Source: Pseudofrankia inefficax
GTDB lineage: Bacteria > Actinomycetota > Actinomycetes > Frankiales > Frankiaceae
Assembly (NCBI RefSeq): GCF_000166135.1
Contig: NC_014666.1
Span: 3,286,001-3,350,000, forward strand
Direction: 5' to 3'
DNA length: 64,000 nt
The notes beneath the pieces were generated by a model. That model made no database searches and was not told the origin of the DNA. It was given only the letters and a program-made list of their open reading frames with translations. Positions 24,574-32,980 of the stretch are shown in pieces (the first letter of the stretch is position 1; every line of letters starts with the position of its first letter). The position numbers and the translations under genes were made by a program.

Positions 24574-25896
24574 ATGCGCCGCGTGGGCGCTGGAGATCTG
24601 TCTGACGACGAGTGCGGGGTACGGCTGCTGGGACCTGACGGGGTGATGCGGGAACATCCCCGTTTCGCCTCGCTGCTCAGCGCCGAGGACCTCCGGAGCT
24701 GCTATGGCGCGATGCTGCGCGCCCGTCATCTCGACGACCAGGCGACCGCCCTGCAACGGCAGGGGGAGCTCGCGCTGTGGATCCCGCTGCGGGGTCAGGA
24801 GGCGGCGCAGGTCGGCTCGGTGCGCGCCGCGCTGACCAGCGACTTCGTCTTCCCCAGCTACCGCGAGCACGCCGTGGCCTGGGACCGCGGACTGCCCGCG
24901 GTGGAGGTCCTGCGGCTGCTGCGGGGCAGCACCCACGGGGGCTGGAACCCGGCCGACCACAACCTGGCGAACTACGCGCTGGTGCTCGCCAGCCAGACGC
25001 TGCATGCCGTTGGTTATGCCCTCGGTCTTCAGCTTGATGCGCAGCGTGGCCACGCGGATGTGGCCACCGTCGTCCCGGAGGCTGCCGGAAATGCGATTGT
25101 CGGACGTCCGAGAATCTTGGGAGATGGTGCGCCGAATGCCGACGCGGAAGAACTCCTAGGACGTCCGACAATCGAGGGGGAAAGAAAGGCCTCGGGGAGT
25201 CCCGATGAATTGGTCGGACGTCCTACTAATATCCGTGAACGGGCAACCGTCGGACGTCCTACTAACGCGGAGCATGGTCCCGGCGCGGCCGTGCTCGTCT
25301 ATCTCGGGGACGGCGCGATGAGCCAGGGCGACGCCAACGAGGCGTTCGTCTGGGCCGCCAGCTTCGCCGCCCCCGTGGTCTTCTTCTGCACCAACAACCA
25401 GTGGGCGATCTCGACACCGGCGTCCAGGCAGTCGCGGGTCCCGCTGGCCGACCGGGCGAACGGCTTCGGCTTCCCCGGCGTGCGGGTCGACGGCAACGAC
25501 GTCGTCGCCGTGCACAGCGTCACCTCGTGGGCGCTGGAGCGGGCCCGCCGCGGCGACGGCCCGACCCTCATCGAGGCCTACACCTACCGGATGGGCCCGC
25601 ACACCACGTCCGACGACCCGGCCCGTTACCGCCCGGCCGAGCAGGAGGCCGTCTGGCGCGCGCGCGACCCGATCGACCGGGTCGCCCGCCTGCTCGCGTC
25701 CGACCACGACGATGCCTGGTTCGCCGCCCAGCGCGCCGAGGCCGAGCAGGCCGCGGTCCGGCTGCGGGAGGCGGTCCTCGCGCTGCCGGAGCCGCGGCCG
25801 GACGCGTTCTTCGACGACGTCCTCGTTACCGAGACCGACGAGGCCCGCGCCGAGCGGGCCCGCTTCCGGGCCTACCAGGAGTCCTTTCAGGCATGA
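24574..25896 (+). CDS. bkdA: 2-oxo acid dehydrogenase E1 component, alpha subunit, with palindromic-repeat insert
   Basis: Thiamine-diphosphate-dependent decarboxylase subunit of a branched-chain 2-oxo acid (or pyruvate) dehydrogenase complex. PSYREHAVAWDRG (residues 94-106) and the ThDP motif GDGAMSQGDANEAF...NN (245-275) are intact. Between LDAQRGHADVA and GPGAAVLVYLGDG there are about 65 additional residues (about 170-235) containing four GRP(T/R) units. They are encoded by lower-GC DNA with repeated GGACGTCC palindromes. Homologues I know join these blocks directly. The start at ATG 24574 has a GGAGGG site. It overlaps E1beta by ATGA. The insert lies just before the ThDP loop, so the effect on activity is uncertain. 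Confidence 0.9.
   Translation: MRRVGAGDLSDDECGVRLLGPDGVMREHPRFASLLSAEDLRSCYGAMLRARHLDDQATALQRQGELALWIPLRGQEAAQVGSVRAALTSDFVFPSYREHAVAWDRGLPAVEVLRLLRGSTHGGWNPADHNLANYALVLASQTLHAVGYALGLQLDAQRGHADVATVVPEAAGNAIVGRPRILGDGAPNADAEELLGRPTIEGERKASGSPDELVGRPTNIRERATVGRPTNAEHGPGAAVLVYLGDGAMSQGDANEAFVWAASFAAPVVFFCTNNQWAISTPASRQSRVPLADRANGFGFPGVRVDGNDVVAVHSVTSWALERARRGDGPTLIEAYTYRMGPHTTSDDPARYRPAEQEAVWRARDPIDRVARLLASDHDDAWFAAQRAEAEQAAVRLREAVLALPEPRPDAFFDDVLVTETDEARAERARFRAYQESFQA
25085..25275. repeat. Cluster of four GGACGTCC palindromic elements inserted in frame
   Basis: Element cores are at 25100-25111 (TCGGACGTCCGA, a perfect 12-bp palindrome), 25159-25166, 25213-25223 (GTCGGACGTCC) and 25249-25260. 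The second is in the opposite orientation to the first, and the last two share GTCGGACGTCCTACTAA. The spacer DNA uses codons such as ATA, AAT, GAA and AGA that are rare in the flanking gene, so the segment looks foreign. Confidence 0.85.
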
Positions 25897-27080
25897 GCAC
25901 GCGGACGCTGCCCTCCTCCGACCTTCCGGCCTCCGACCTTCCGGACTCGGCCCCGACGGCGCCCGCGCCGCGGCGGCCCGTGGTGCCGTCCCGGGGCGGC
26001 CCCGCCGATCCCATGACCCAGCCGCAGGACACCCAGCCGCAGGACGGCACCCAGGCCCGGGCGGGGAACCAGGCGGCGCAGGACGCCGAGCCGCGCAGCC
26101 TCCCGCTGGCCAGGGCGCTCGGCGCGGCGCTGCGGGACGCGATGGCGGCCGACGACCGGGTCGTCCTGCTCGGAGAGGACGTCGGCCGGCTCGGCGGCGT
26201 GTTCCGGATCACCGACGGCCTGCAGGACGCCTTCGGTGAGCACCGGGTGGTCGACACCCCGCTCGGCGAGGCCGGCATCGTCGGCGCCGCCGTCGGCCTG
26301 GCCATGCGCGGCTACCGGCCGGTCTGCGAGATCCAGTTCGACGGGTTCGTCTACCCGGCCTTCGACCAGATCGTCACCCAGCTCGCCCGCCTGCACCAGC
26401 GCTCCGGCGGCCACCTGCGGATGCCGGTGACCATCCGCATCCCATATGGCGGTGGGATCGGCGCCGTCGAGCACCACAGCGAGTCCCCGGAGGCGTACTT
26501 CGCGCACACCCCAGGGCTGCGGCTGTTGACGCCCTCGACCGCCGCGGACGGCTACCAGCTGTTGCGCGCGGCGGTCGCCTGCGACGACCCGGTGATCTTC
26601 TTCGAGCCCAAGCGGCGCTACTGGGAGCGAGGCCCGCTGGCCGCGGCCGAGGACCCGCCGCTGCCGCTGGACCGGGCCCGGGTCGCCCGCCCTGGCAGCG
26701 ACGTCACGGTGATCGCCTACGGGCCGACGGTGCGCACCTGCCTGGACGCCGCGACCGCCGCCGAGGCCGACGGGCGCGCCGTCGAGGTCGTCGACCTGCG
26801 CTCGCTGGCGCCCGTCGACTGGCCGACGCTGACCGCCTCGGTACGCCGCACCGGCCGCGCCGTCGTCGTCCACGAGGCGACGGTCACCGGCGGGCTCGGC
26901 GCGGAGATCGCCGCCCGGCTCACCGAGGAGTGCTTCTACCACCTGGAGGCGCCGGTCGGCCGGGTCGGCGGCTACCACACCCCGTACCCGCCGGCCCGGC
27001 TGGAGAAGGACTACCTGCCGGACCTGGACCGGATCCTTGACGCCGTCGACCGGACGTTCTCCTACGGGACGACGTCATGA
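25893..27080 (+). CDS. bkdB: 2-oxo acid dehydrogenase E1 component, beta subunit
   Basis: Partner of E1alpha in the alpha2beta2 decarboxylase. Transketolase-like core with LLGEDVGRLGGVF, DTPLGEAGIVGAAVG, CEIQFDGFVYPAFDQI and IPYGGGIGAVEHHSESPEA, then the C-terminal domain with VHEATVTGGLGAEIAA. The ATG at 25893 overlaps the E1alpha stop (ATGA) and gives 395 aa, with an N-terminal tail of about 70 low-complexity residues. A later ATG at 26013 is possible. The tail includes two copies of a 15-bp unit encoding SDLPA/SDLPD at 25916-25945. The following E2 gene overlaps by 4 bp. Confidence 0.92.
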   Translation: MSTRTLPSSDLPASDLPDSAPTAPAPRRPVVPSRGGPADPMTQPQDTQPQDGTQARAGNQAAQDAEPRSLPLARALGAALRDAMAADDRVVLLGEDVGRLGGVFRITDGLQDAFGEHRVVDTPLGEAGIVGAAVGLAMRGYRPVCEIQFDGFVYPAFDQIVTQLARLHQRSGGHLRMPVTIRIPYGGGIGAVEHHSESPEAYFAHTPGLRLLTPSTAADGYQLLRAAVACDDPVIFFEPKRRYWERGPLAAAEDPPLPLDRARVARPGSDVTVIAYGPTVRTCLDAATAAEADGRAVEVVDLRSLAPVDWPTLTASVRRTGRAVVVHEATVTGGLGAEIAARLTEECFYHLEAPVGRVGGYHTPYPPARLEKDYLPDLDRILDAVDRTFSYGTTS

Positions 27081-28504
27081 CGGGGCGGGACTTCCTGCTG
27101 CCCGACCTGGGGGAGGGCCTCGCGGAGGCCGAGATCGTCCAGTGGCTGGTACGCCCCGGCGACCCGGTGGCGCTCAACCAGCCGCTCGTGGAGGTCGAGA
27201 CCGCGAAGGCGGCCGTCGAGATCCCGTCGCCCTACGCCGGCGTGGTGGCGGCCCTGCACTGCGCGGAAGGTGAGCTCGTCCCCGTCGGGACGGCCCTGCT
27301 GACCGTCGCCGCCGAGTCGGTCGCCGACGCGGCGACCGGGGCCGAGGAGGCGCCGCCGGCCCCGGTCGTCGGCCGGGCCCCGGTCGAGCCGGCGCCCGGC
27401 GAGGTGCCGCGCCGCCGGCCCCGTCGGGCCGCCCACACGGGGCTCGTGGCCGCCGCGGCGGCAGCCCCGGTCCAGACCGCTGGCCCGGTCCTCGGGGCGG
27501 AGCGCCGCGCGCCGGTCGCCCGGGTCGCGCTCGCTCCCCAGCGCCCTGCGGCCCCGCTGGTTCCGGCGCCGAACGGTCTGCCGAGGGCCAAGGTGCTGGC
27601 CGCCCCGCCGGTGCGCAAGCTCGCCCGCGACCTCGGCGTCGACCTGGGTACGGTCCACCCGACCGGGCCGAACGGCACCATCGCCCGGGCCGACGTCACG
27701 GCGGCCGCCACACCGGTCCCGGACCCCGGGCCGCCGCGCCCGGCGCCGTCGGGCGTCCGGCCGGGCGAGCGCCTCCCGGTGCGCGGCGTCGCGCGCCAGA
27801 TGGCGCTGGCGATGGAGCACAGCGCGTTCCAGGTGCCACAGGCCACGGTCCAGCGGACCGTCGACGTCACCGGCCTGCTGGACCTGCTCGCCCGCTGGCG
27901 GGCGGACCCGCCGGCCGGCCAGGTCACAGCCGGCCAGGCACCCGGCGGCGACCGGCCGGTCAGGATCACGTCGCTGGCCTTCATCAGCCGCGCCGTGGTC
28001 GCCGCGGTCGCGCGCCACCCGCTGGCGAACGCCCGCTGGCTGACGGCCGCCGACGGCTCCAACGAGATCGAGGTGTACCCGGCGGTCAACCTGGGCGTGG
28101 CGGTGGCCAGCGAGCGCGGGCTCGTCGTCCCGGTGATCCCCGCCGCCGACCGGCTCGGGCTGACCGCCCTGGCCGGCGAGCTGGCGAGCCTGGTCGAGGC
28201 CGCGCGCGCCGGGCGCACCCCACCGGCGCGGATGCGCGGCTCGACGATCACCGTGTCCAACGTCGGCGTCTTCGGGGTGGACTCGGCCGCCGGGCTGGTC
28301 CGCGAGGGCGAGGCGGCCCTGGTCGTGCTCGGCGCGATCCGGGACGCGGCCGCCGTCTGGCAGGGAGAGGTCCAGGTCCGCCGGGTGATGACGGTCTCCG
28401 TGTCCTTCGACCACCGGATCCTGCACGGCGAGGCCGCGTCGAGGTTCCTGGGCGAGATCGCCGCCGTGCTCGCCGACCCGGTCAGCCTGCTGCTGCACGG
28501 CTGA
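27077..28504 (+). CDS. bkdC: 2-oxo acid dehydrogenase E2 (dihydrolipoyl acyltransferase)
   Basis: Core acyltransferase of the complex, 475 aa. One N-terminal lipoyl domain has lipoylated Lys44 in VETAKAAVEI. A long Ala/Pro-rich linker follows, then the peripheral subunit-binding domain (VRKLARDLGVDLGTVHPTGPN), another linker, and the catalytic domain ending in SFDHRILHGE, where the usual HxxxDG motif appears as HRILHG with the conserved His. Only one lipoyl domain is present. With E1alpha and E1beta it forms a compact operon; E3 (lipoamide dehydrogenase) must come from elsewhere. Branched-chain substrate preference is inferred from similarity to mycobacterial BkdABC. Confidence 0.9.
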   Translation: MTGRDFLLPDLGEGLAEAEIVQWLVRPGDPVALNQPLVEVETAKAAVEIPSPYAGVVAALHCAEGELVPVGTALLTVAAESVADAATGAEEAPPAPVVGRAPVEPAPGEVPRRRPRRAAHTGLVAAAAAAPVQTAGPVLGAERRAPVARVALAPQRPAAPLVPAPNGLPRAKVLAAPPVRKLARDLGVDLGTVHPTGPNGTIARADVTAAATPVPDPGPPRPAPSGVRPGERLPVRGVARQMALAMEHSAFQVPQATVQRTVDVTGLLDLLARWRADPPAGQVTAGQAPGGDRPVRITSLAFISRAVVAAVARHPLANARWLTAADGSNEIEVYPAVNLGVAVASERGLVVPVIPAADRLGLTALAGELASLVEAARAGRTPPARMRGSTITVSNVGVFGVDSAAGLVREGEAALVVLGAIRDAAAVWQGEVQVRRVMTVSVSFDHRILHGEAASRFLGEIAAVLADPVSLLLHG

Positions 28505-28515
28505 GCGCCGCCCGC

Positions 28516-28544
28516 CCGGCCCGGCCGACGGGGCGCCGGGCCGG
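28516..28544 (+). terminator. Possible terminator hairpin after E2
   Basis: Perfect 10-bp inverted repeat CCGGCCCGGC / GCCGGGCCGG with a 9-nt loop, 12 bp after the stop. There is no T-run, so termination is uncertain in this GC-rich genome. Confidence 0.45.
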
Positions 28545-28992
28545 CGCGGCCACCCGAAACGGTGATGAATCGCACGTCGGGACCACCGGCGGGCAACCTT
28601 CTCCCGCGTCGGGGCGTCGGACCTCCCGGCTGCGCGGGCGCAGACCCGTCCCTTGCTGGGCCGGGACGTGGATCCGGTATCGGGTGGGGAGTTCGGGACG
28701 CGGCCGCCGGGCGCGGCCGGGAGCGCGGTGGTGGGACCGGTCACGCCCAGGTGGGTTCGCAGTGGGTTGCCATGGTGAACCCGATGGATCTGCCCGGATT
28801 GGGCCCCCCTAGGATTTCCCCGGGCGACTTGTCCCGGGTCGCCCCGGCGGCGAGCTGCCCAGGGTCCGCCATCCGGGCCAGGGGCTGGCTGGATCGTCGG
28901 GCCGGTGCGCGGTCCCGGCCCGGCGCCCCCGGGTGGCCAGGCCCGCCGCGCCGCGCGCGGCCACGACATCCGAACAGACGGAGGACCACCCA
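28545..28992. other. 448-bp intergenic region
   Basis: No gene is supported. Short open frames have arginine/glycine-rich composition. A GGAGGA site at 28979-28984 belongs to the next gene. Confidence 0.6.
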
Positions 28993-29934
28993 GTGAGCGT
29001 GTTGCCGGACATCCTGCTCACCGTAGCGATCTCGCTGTCGGCGGGCGCTCTCGGCGCGCTGGCCATCCGGTTGTGGGAGCGCCCCGGCGGCGCGCCCATG
29101 TCGCGACCACGGCAGTCGACCCTGTTCAGCCTGGCCGCCGACGACGAGATCCTCATCGCCGTCGCCTCGCTCGCCCCGTCCGGGACGATCGCCCGTGACG
29201 ACGTGCTCGCCGTCGCCGAGCTCGCCTCGATCATCTACAGCTCGGACGCCCGGCCACGGGTGACGCCCGGCGGGGCGGTGCAGGACAGCATCGGGCGGCG
29301 CACCGAGTTCTGCATCGGCGACCCGCGGTCCAACCCCCGGATGGCCGCGCACCTGTCCCGCTACCTGCCCGGCGTGACCTTCTCCCCGCCGTCTCCGCCC
29401 GCGCCGCCGTCGCCCGCCCGCAACTCCAACGCGCTCGCCGCCGTGGGCGCCGCGGCCGCGTCGTCGTCCGGCTCCGCCGCCGGATCGGCCGACAGCGACG
29501 GCGCGGGGTCCCCGGACGGCACCAGCGTGCAGTCGATCATCCCGCCCAGGCCGCCCCGGGAGAGCCGGGTGATCGCGGTCAGCCTGCCCGGCGGGCGCGA
29601 GGGCCGGCGGCTGCGCGGCGAGAAGGGCGACGGCGCCGACAAGGGAAACCGGGAGTTCGCCGGCCGCCCCGGCGAGCACGAGTTCGCGCTGCTGGCCCGG
29701 ATCGCCGCCGGGCCCAACCGCCGGCCGCTGTTCATCCTCGCCGGGCAGACCGCGACCGCGAACCTCGCGGCGGCCTACTACCTGCGCAGCCGGGCCGAGG
29801 AGCTTGACCTCGAGTTCTCCAACAAGCCGTCGTTCTGCCTGATCCTGCGGGTGGAGGCCGCCACCGTCTACGGCCACGAGCTGGTCGAGCGCGAGGCCGA
29901 CATCTCGGCCGCGGTCGTCCCGCCCTCCCACTAG
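28993..29934 (+). CDS. Unknown protein with N-terminal membrane anchor, 313 aa
   Basis: The GTG start at 28993 has a GGAGGA site about 9 nt upstream. One transmembrane segment (LPDILLTVAISLSAGALGAL, residues 4-23) is followed by a cytoplasmic-type domain with STLFSLAADDEILIAVASL and RTEFCIGDPRSNPRMAAHLS. Then comes a Ser/Pro/Ala-rich linker (about 140-205) and a second block (PLFILAGQTATANLAAAYYL). The last block resembles nucleotide- or ligand-binding segments in unknown actinobacterial proteins, but I cannot name a family. Monocistronic, ending at a strong hairpin. Confidence 0.75.
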   Translation: MSVLPDILLTVAISLSAGALGALAIRLWERPGGAPMSRPRQSTLFSLAADDEILIAVASLAPSGTIARDDVLAVAELASIIYSSDARPRVTPGGAVQDSIGRRTEFCIGDPRSNPRMAAHLSRYLPGVTFSPPSPPAPPSPARNSNALAAVGAAAASSSGSAAGSADSDGAGSPDGTSVQSIIPPRPPRESRVIAVSLPGGREGRRLRGEKGDGADKGNREFAGRPGEHEFALLARIAAGPNRRPLFILAGQTATANLAAAYYLRSRAEELDLEFSNKPSFCLILRVEAATVYGHELVEREADISAAVVPPSH

Positions 29935-29952
29935 GGCGATTCTCAGCGCCGT

Positions 29953-29992
29953 GTGCCGGCGCCAGGACTCCATGGCGTCCTGGCGCCGGCAC
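29953..29992. terminator. Strong hairpin, probable terminator
   Basis: Perfect 16-bp stem, GTGCCGGCGCCAGGAC pairing with GTCCTGGCGCCGGCAC, with an 8-nt loop, 18 bp after the stop of the 313-aa gene. It lies between two convergent genes and could act in both directions. No T-run. Confidence 0.65.
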
Positions 29993-30040
29993 GGCGGGCC
30001 AAGCGCCTAGCGCTGTCCCCACGAAGGTCAGCCCGGCGCG

Positions 30041-30117
30041 GTGATCGCCGTTTTCGCCCTCGGGTGGTCGTGAATCGGGCCCGGTCGCGACCGTTCTAGG
30101 GCCAAACTCGCGATCAT
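30041..30117. repeat. Intergenic palindromic repeat, copy C
   Basis: Best-preserved left arm GTGATCGCCGTTTTCGCCCT, centre GGTCGTGAATCG...GGTCGCGACC, right arm TAGGGCCAAACTCGCGATCA. Same family as 19973-20046 and 23905-23980. Confidence 0.75.
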
Positions 30118-30156
30118 GATCAAGCGCGGCGCGGGCCGACCTCGTCGGGAGCGGCG

Positions 30157-30594
30157 CTAGCGGGCGTCGGCGAGCTGCGCGGCCGCGCCGACCGCGGCGA
30201 TGAGGGCCTCGCCGGTATAGGCGACGCCGCCGATGCCCCAGCCGCCGTCGGGGGCGTTGAGGATGTTGACCCAGGTGTCCTCGCGGTCGTGGCCCTCGAC
30301 GGCGCAGGCGTCGACGATGTCGGTCGCCGCGGCGATGAACGCGGCGCGGCTCGCGGCGTCGGGCAGGCCGATGTTCGGCAGCTTGAGCTCCACCATCACG
30401 ACCGGGCGGTTCACCCCGCCGGCGTAGACGGCCGACGGGTCCAGCACGTGGACGGTGCCGCCGACGATACGGGTGAAGAACGCGTTGCCGGTCGCGCCGC
30501 TGGCCGCGATCAGAGCCTCGGTGAGCGCCGGGAGGATCGTGCGCTCGCCGACCTCGGTCAGCTCGCCGCGCGGGGTGGTCACGGTGATGGGCAT
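30157..30594 (-). CDS. Tautomerase-family protein
   Basis: Member of the 4-oxalocrotonate tautomerase superfamily, 145 aa. Starting at ATG 30594 gives MPITVTTPRG. After Met removal, Pro1 is the catalytic base, so this start is preferred to one four codons upstream (30606). It is about twice the length of 4-OT, so a fused or MSAD/cis-CaaD-like double-domain form (LPALTEALIAASGA, later VMVELKLPNIGL). Divergent from a TetR gene with an inverted-repeat operator between them, so probably repressed by that regulator. Confidence 0.82.
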   Translation of the reverse strand: MPITVTTPRGELTEVGERTILPALTEALIAASGATGNAFFTRIVGGTVHVLDPSAVYAGGVNRPVVMVELKLPNIGLPDAASRAAFIAAATDIVDACAVEGHDREDTWVNILNAPDGGWGIGGVAYTGEALIAAVGAAAQLADAR

Positions 30595-30607
30595 GGGTCC
30601 GTCCATT

Positions 30608-30629
30608 CGCTAGTACGTACGTCCTAGCG
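30608..30629. promoter_or_regulatory. Probable TetR operator between tautomerase and tetR
   Basis: Inverted repeat CGCTAG-N10-CTAGCG with a TACGTACGTC centre, in the 85-bp divergent intergenic region. TAGGAT (about 30641-30646) may be the -10 of tetR, which would place the operator over its -35. Confidence 0.7.
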
Positions 30630-30679
30630 AGACCATGCAATAGGATGGCCGTACTAGTCAAGGCACCTGGAGGCACGCC

Positions 30680-31264
30680 GTGGCCGACACCCGAAGCCGC
30701 ATGGTCGACGCGACGATCCACGCGTTGCAGCGCCGCGGGGTCGCCGGAATGTCGTTCACCGACGTGCTGCAGGACAGCGGCGCCGCCCGCGGCGCCATTT
30801 ACCATCACTTCCCCGGAGGCAAGGCGCAGCTCGTCGCCGAGGCCGCCGCGCGCAACGGCGAGTACGTGCGCGCCAGCCTCGCGACCCTGCCGGCGGGCGA
30901 CCCGCTCGTCGTGGTCGGGGCCTTCCTCGACGCCGTCCGGCCCGTGCTGGTCGCCTCGACGGCCGGGGGCGGCTGCGCGATCGCCGCGATCACGGTCACG
31001 GCCGGCGAGGAGGGCCGCGGCGACGCCGACCTCCAGCGCATCGCCGCCGCCATCTTCGCCTCGTGGGCCCAGATACTGGCCGAGCGCCTGGAACCGGCCG
31101 GCCTCCCGCCCGACGAGGCCCTCGGCCTGGCGACCACGCTGATCATGCTTCTCGAGGGCGCCCACGTCCTGTGCCGCGCCACCGGCACGCTCGAACCCTT
31201 CGAACAGGCCGCCCGCACCGCCATCGACCTCACCCGCGCCCGCTACCAGGCCACCCCGTCCTGA
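30680..31264 (+). CDS. TetR-family transcriptional regulator
   Basis: Repressor of 194 aa. N-terminal helix-turn-helix (FTDVLQDSGAARGAIYHHFP, residues 26-45) in normal position. The C-terminal ligand domain has the GGGCAIAAITV type stretch seen in LmrA/YxaF-like regulators. GTG start with CTGGAGG 8 nt upstream. Divergent from the tautomerase gene; likely autoregulates and controls it through the 30608-30629 palindrome. The ligand is unknown; a small aldehyde or haloacid-type compound would fit a tautomerase but is speculation. Confidence 0.92.
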   Translation: MADTRSRMVDATIHALQRRGVAGMSFTDVLQDSGAARGAIYHHFPGGKAQLVAEAAARNGEYVRASLATLPAGDPLVVVGAFLDAVRPVLVASTAGGGCAIAAITVTAGEEGRGDADLQRIAAAIFASWAQILAERLEPAGLPPDEALGLATTLIMLLEGAHVLCRATGTLEPFEQAARTAIDLTRARYQATPS

Positions 31265-31293
31265 CCGGCCGCTGGTCCTGGGGCCGGCGGTCG

Positions 31294-31299
31294 TATGAT
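31294..31299 (+). promoter_or_regulatory. -10 element of rnpB
   Basis: TATGAT, a near-perfect -10 hexamer, ends 6 nt before the expected 5' end of the RNase P RNA. A -35 is not clear. Confidence 0.65.
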
Positions 31300-31305
31300 C
31301 GAGGC

Positions 31306-31728
<423 letters not shown>

Positions 31729-31733
31729 CCAAA

Positions 31734-31750
31734 TGCCTGTGGCACAGGCA
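31734..31750 (+). terminator. Hairpin downstream of rnpB
   Basis: TGCCTGTG-G-CACAGGCA: an 8-bp perfect inverted repeat with a 1-nt centre just after the RNA. There is no T-run, so it may be a processing or termination structure. Confidence 0.4.
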
Positions 31751-32157
31751 CTTCTCGCCCGCAATCATGGCCCTGGGCCGTTTCTGGGCCGTTTTGTGTT
31801 GGATCATGGGGCCGTTTTGCATACAGTCCAGGCCTGGTCGGCAGGCTCGCGGTGACGGTACGTAGCTAGACCAGGGTGAGCCTCCTGTCCACGGATGCGG
31901 TCCGCTACCGGGGTGCACCTGATCGGCGTGGCGGCCTGCTGCGGCCACCTCCTGGCCCACGCCGCCGACCTCGACCGAGACGAAGCCCCTCGCGGACAGC
32001 ACCCACACGATGCCTACCTCGCCGGCTCCTCGTGAGTCAGGACACGCTCGGGCGGTATATGGCCCGCGCAAGGTGCGATGACTTTCGCGGTCCTCGCGCG
32101 TCTCAACTGCGACAGGCTGTGCCAGGGCGTCCGTGGACGCGAGGGAAGGAACGCTCG
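31751..32157. other. 407-bp intergenic region
   Basis: No gene supported. Near 31767-31820 the segment GGGCCGTTT is repeated in imperfect copies. The last bases hold the GAGGGAAGGA ribosome site of the next gene. Confidence 0.6.
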
Positions 32158-32682
32158 ATGGAGATCATAAATTTGGGTACGGCGGACGGGTTGCCGCCCG
32201 TGGACTGGGCCGCGACCGTCGCGAAGCTCGAGGCGGGGTCGACGCCCGGCCAGGACGCGATCAACTCTCGCACGACCTGGCTGTCCACCGTGAACGAGGA
32301 CGGCAGCCCGCATGTGACCGCGGTCGGTGCCCTGTGGGTCGACGGTACGTTTTGGTTCCAGACGGGCGCGGGCACGCGGAAGGGGCGCAATGTCGAGCGC
32401 GATCCGCGGTGCTCGGTCGCCGTGTCGATCCACGGCGCGGACGTGGTCCTTGCGGGTGATGCGGTACGGGTGACCGAGCCGGGTGCTGTGGCGCGGATTG
32501 CGCGGGCATGGGCGGACCAGGGTTGGCCGGCCGAGCCCGACGAGAGCGGCTCGGGCATCACCGCCCCGTTCAACGCACCGGCGCAAGGGCCGCCGCCGTG
32601 GAACGTGTATCGCGTTGAGCCACGCTCGGCGATCGTGACCTTGACGGCGGAGCCTGGCGGCCTGGCTCGCGTTCGCTTCTGA
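32158..32682 (+). CDS. Pyridoxamine 5'-phosphate oxidase-family (F420/FMN) protein
   Basis: A 174-aa split-beta-barrel flavin protein. SRTTWLSTVNEDGSPHVTAVGALWVDGTFWF (residues 38 onward, split here only for naming) is the typical first sheet that binds FMN or F420, and TGAGTRKGRNVERDPRCSVAV the second. Such proteins in actinobacteria often reduce substrates with F420H2 or act on heme-like ligands. ATG at 32158 with GAGGGAAGGA upstream; a longer upstream frame is not supported. Monocistronic. Confidence 0.85.
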   Translation: MEIINLGTADGLPPVDWAATVAKLEAGSTPGQDAINSRTTWLSTVNEDGSPHVTAVGALWVDGTFWFQTGAGTRKGRNVERDPRCSVAVSIHGADVVLAGDAVRVTEPGAVARIARAWADQGWPAEPDESGSGITAPFNAPAQGPPPWNVYRVEPRSAIVTLTAEPGGLARVRF

Positions 32683-32697
32683 CGCAGGTCGGGAACC

Positions 32698-32784
32698 TTG
32701 GGCGACGAGAGCCTCGGGCCCGACGACCTCGTGACCACCCTCGAACCGCTCGCCAAACTGCTACTCGCCGACCAGGACTGGTAG
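32698..32784 (+). pseudogene. Possible C-terminal remnant of an unknown gene
   Basis: A 28-codon stretch (LGDESLGPDDLVTTLEPLAK, then ending ADQDW and stop) reads like the C-terminus of a regulator or dehydrogenase, but nothing upstream continues it. Low confidence. The DNA from 32785 to 32980 holds nothing I can support. Confidence 0.25.
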
Positions 32785-32980
32785 ACGGAAGTCCGCGGAC
32801 GCGGTGACATGCGTCCTTGTCCTTGGGCTCGGTAGACGCGAAGGGTGTTGCGGGAACGGCCGGCGATGCCGCGTGCGGCGCGCGGATCCTCACTCTCGTC
32901 AAGCTCGGGGATTTGACGGACCGGAATCCGCGTTCTGGCACTGTACAGACGGCCAATCCTGGGGTCGCGCGCGCCGAACG

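Noticed and set aside
23524-25053. 509-codon minus-strand frame upstream of and into E1alpha
   Set aside because: Low-complexity RPTR/ARR repeats and overlap with E1alpha; no ribosome site.
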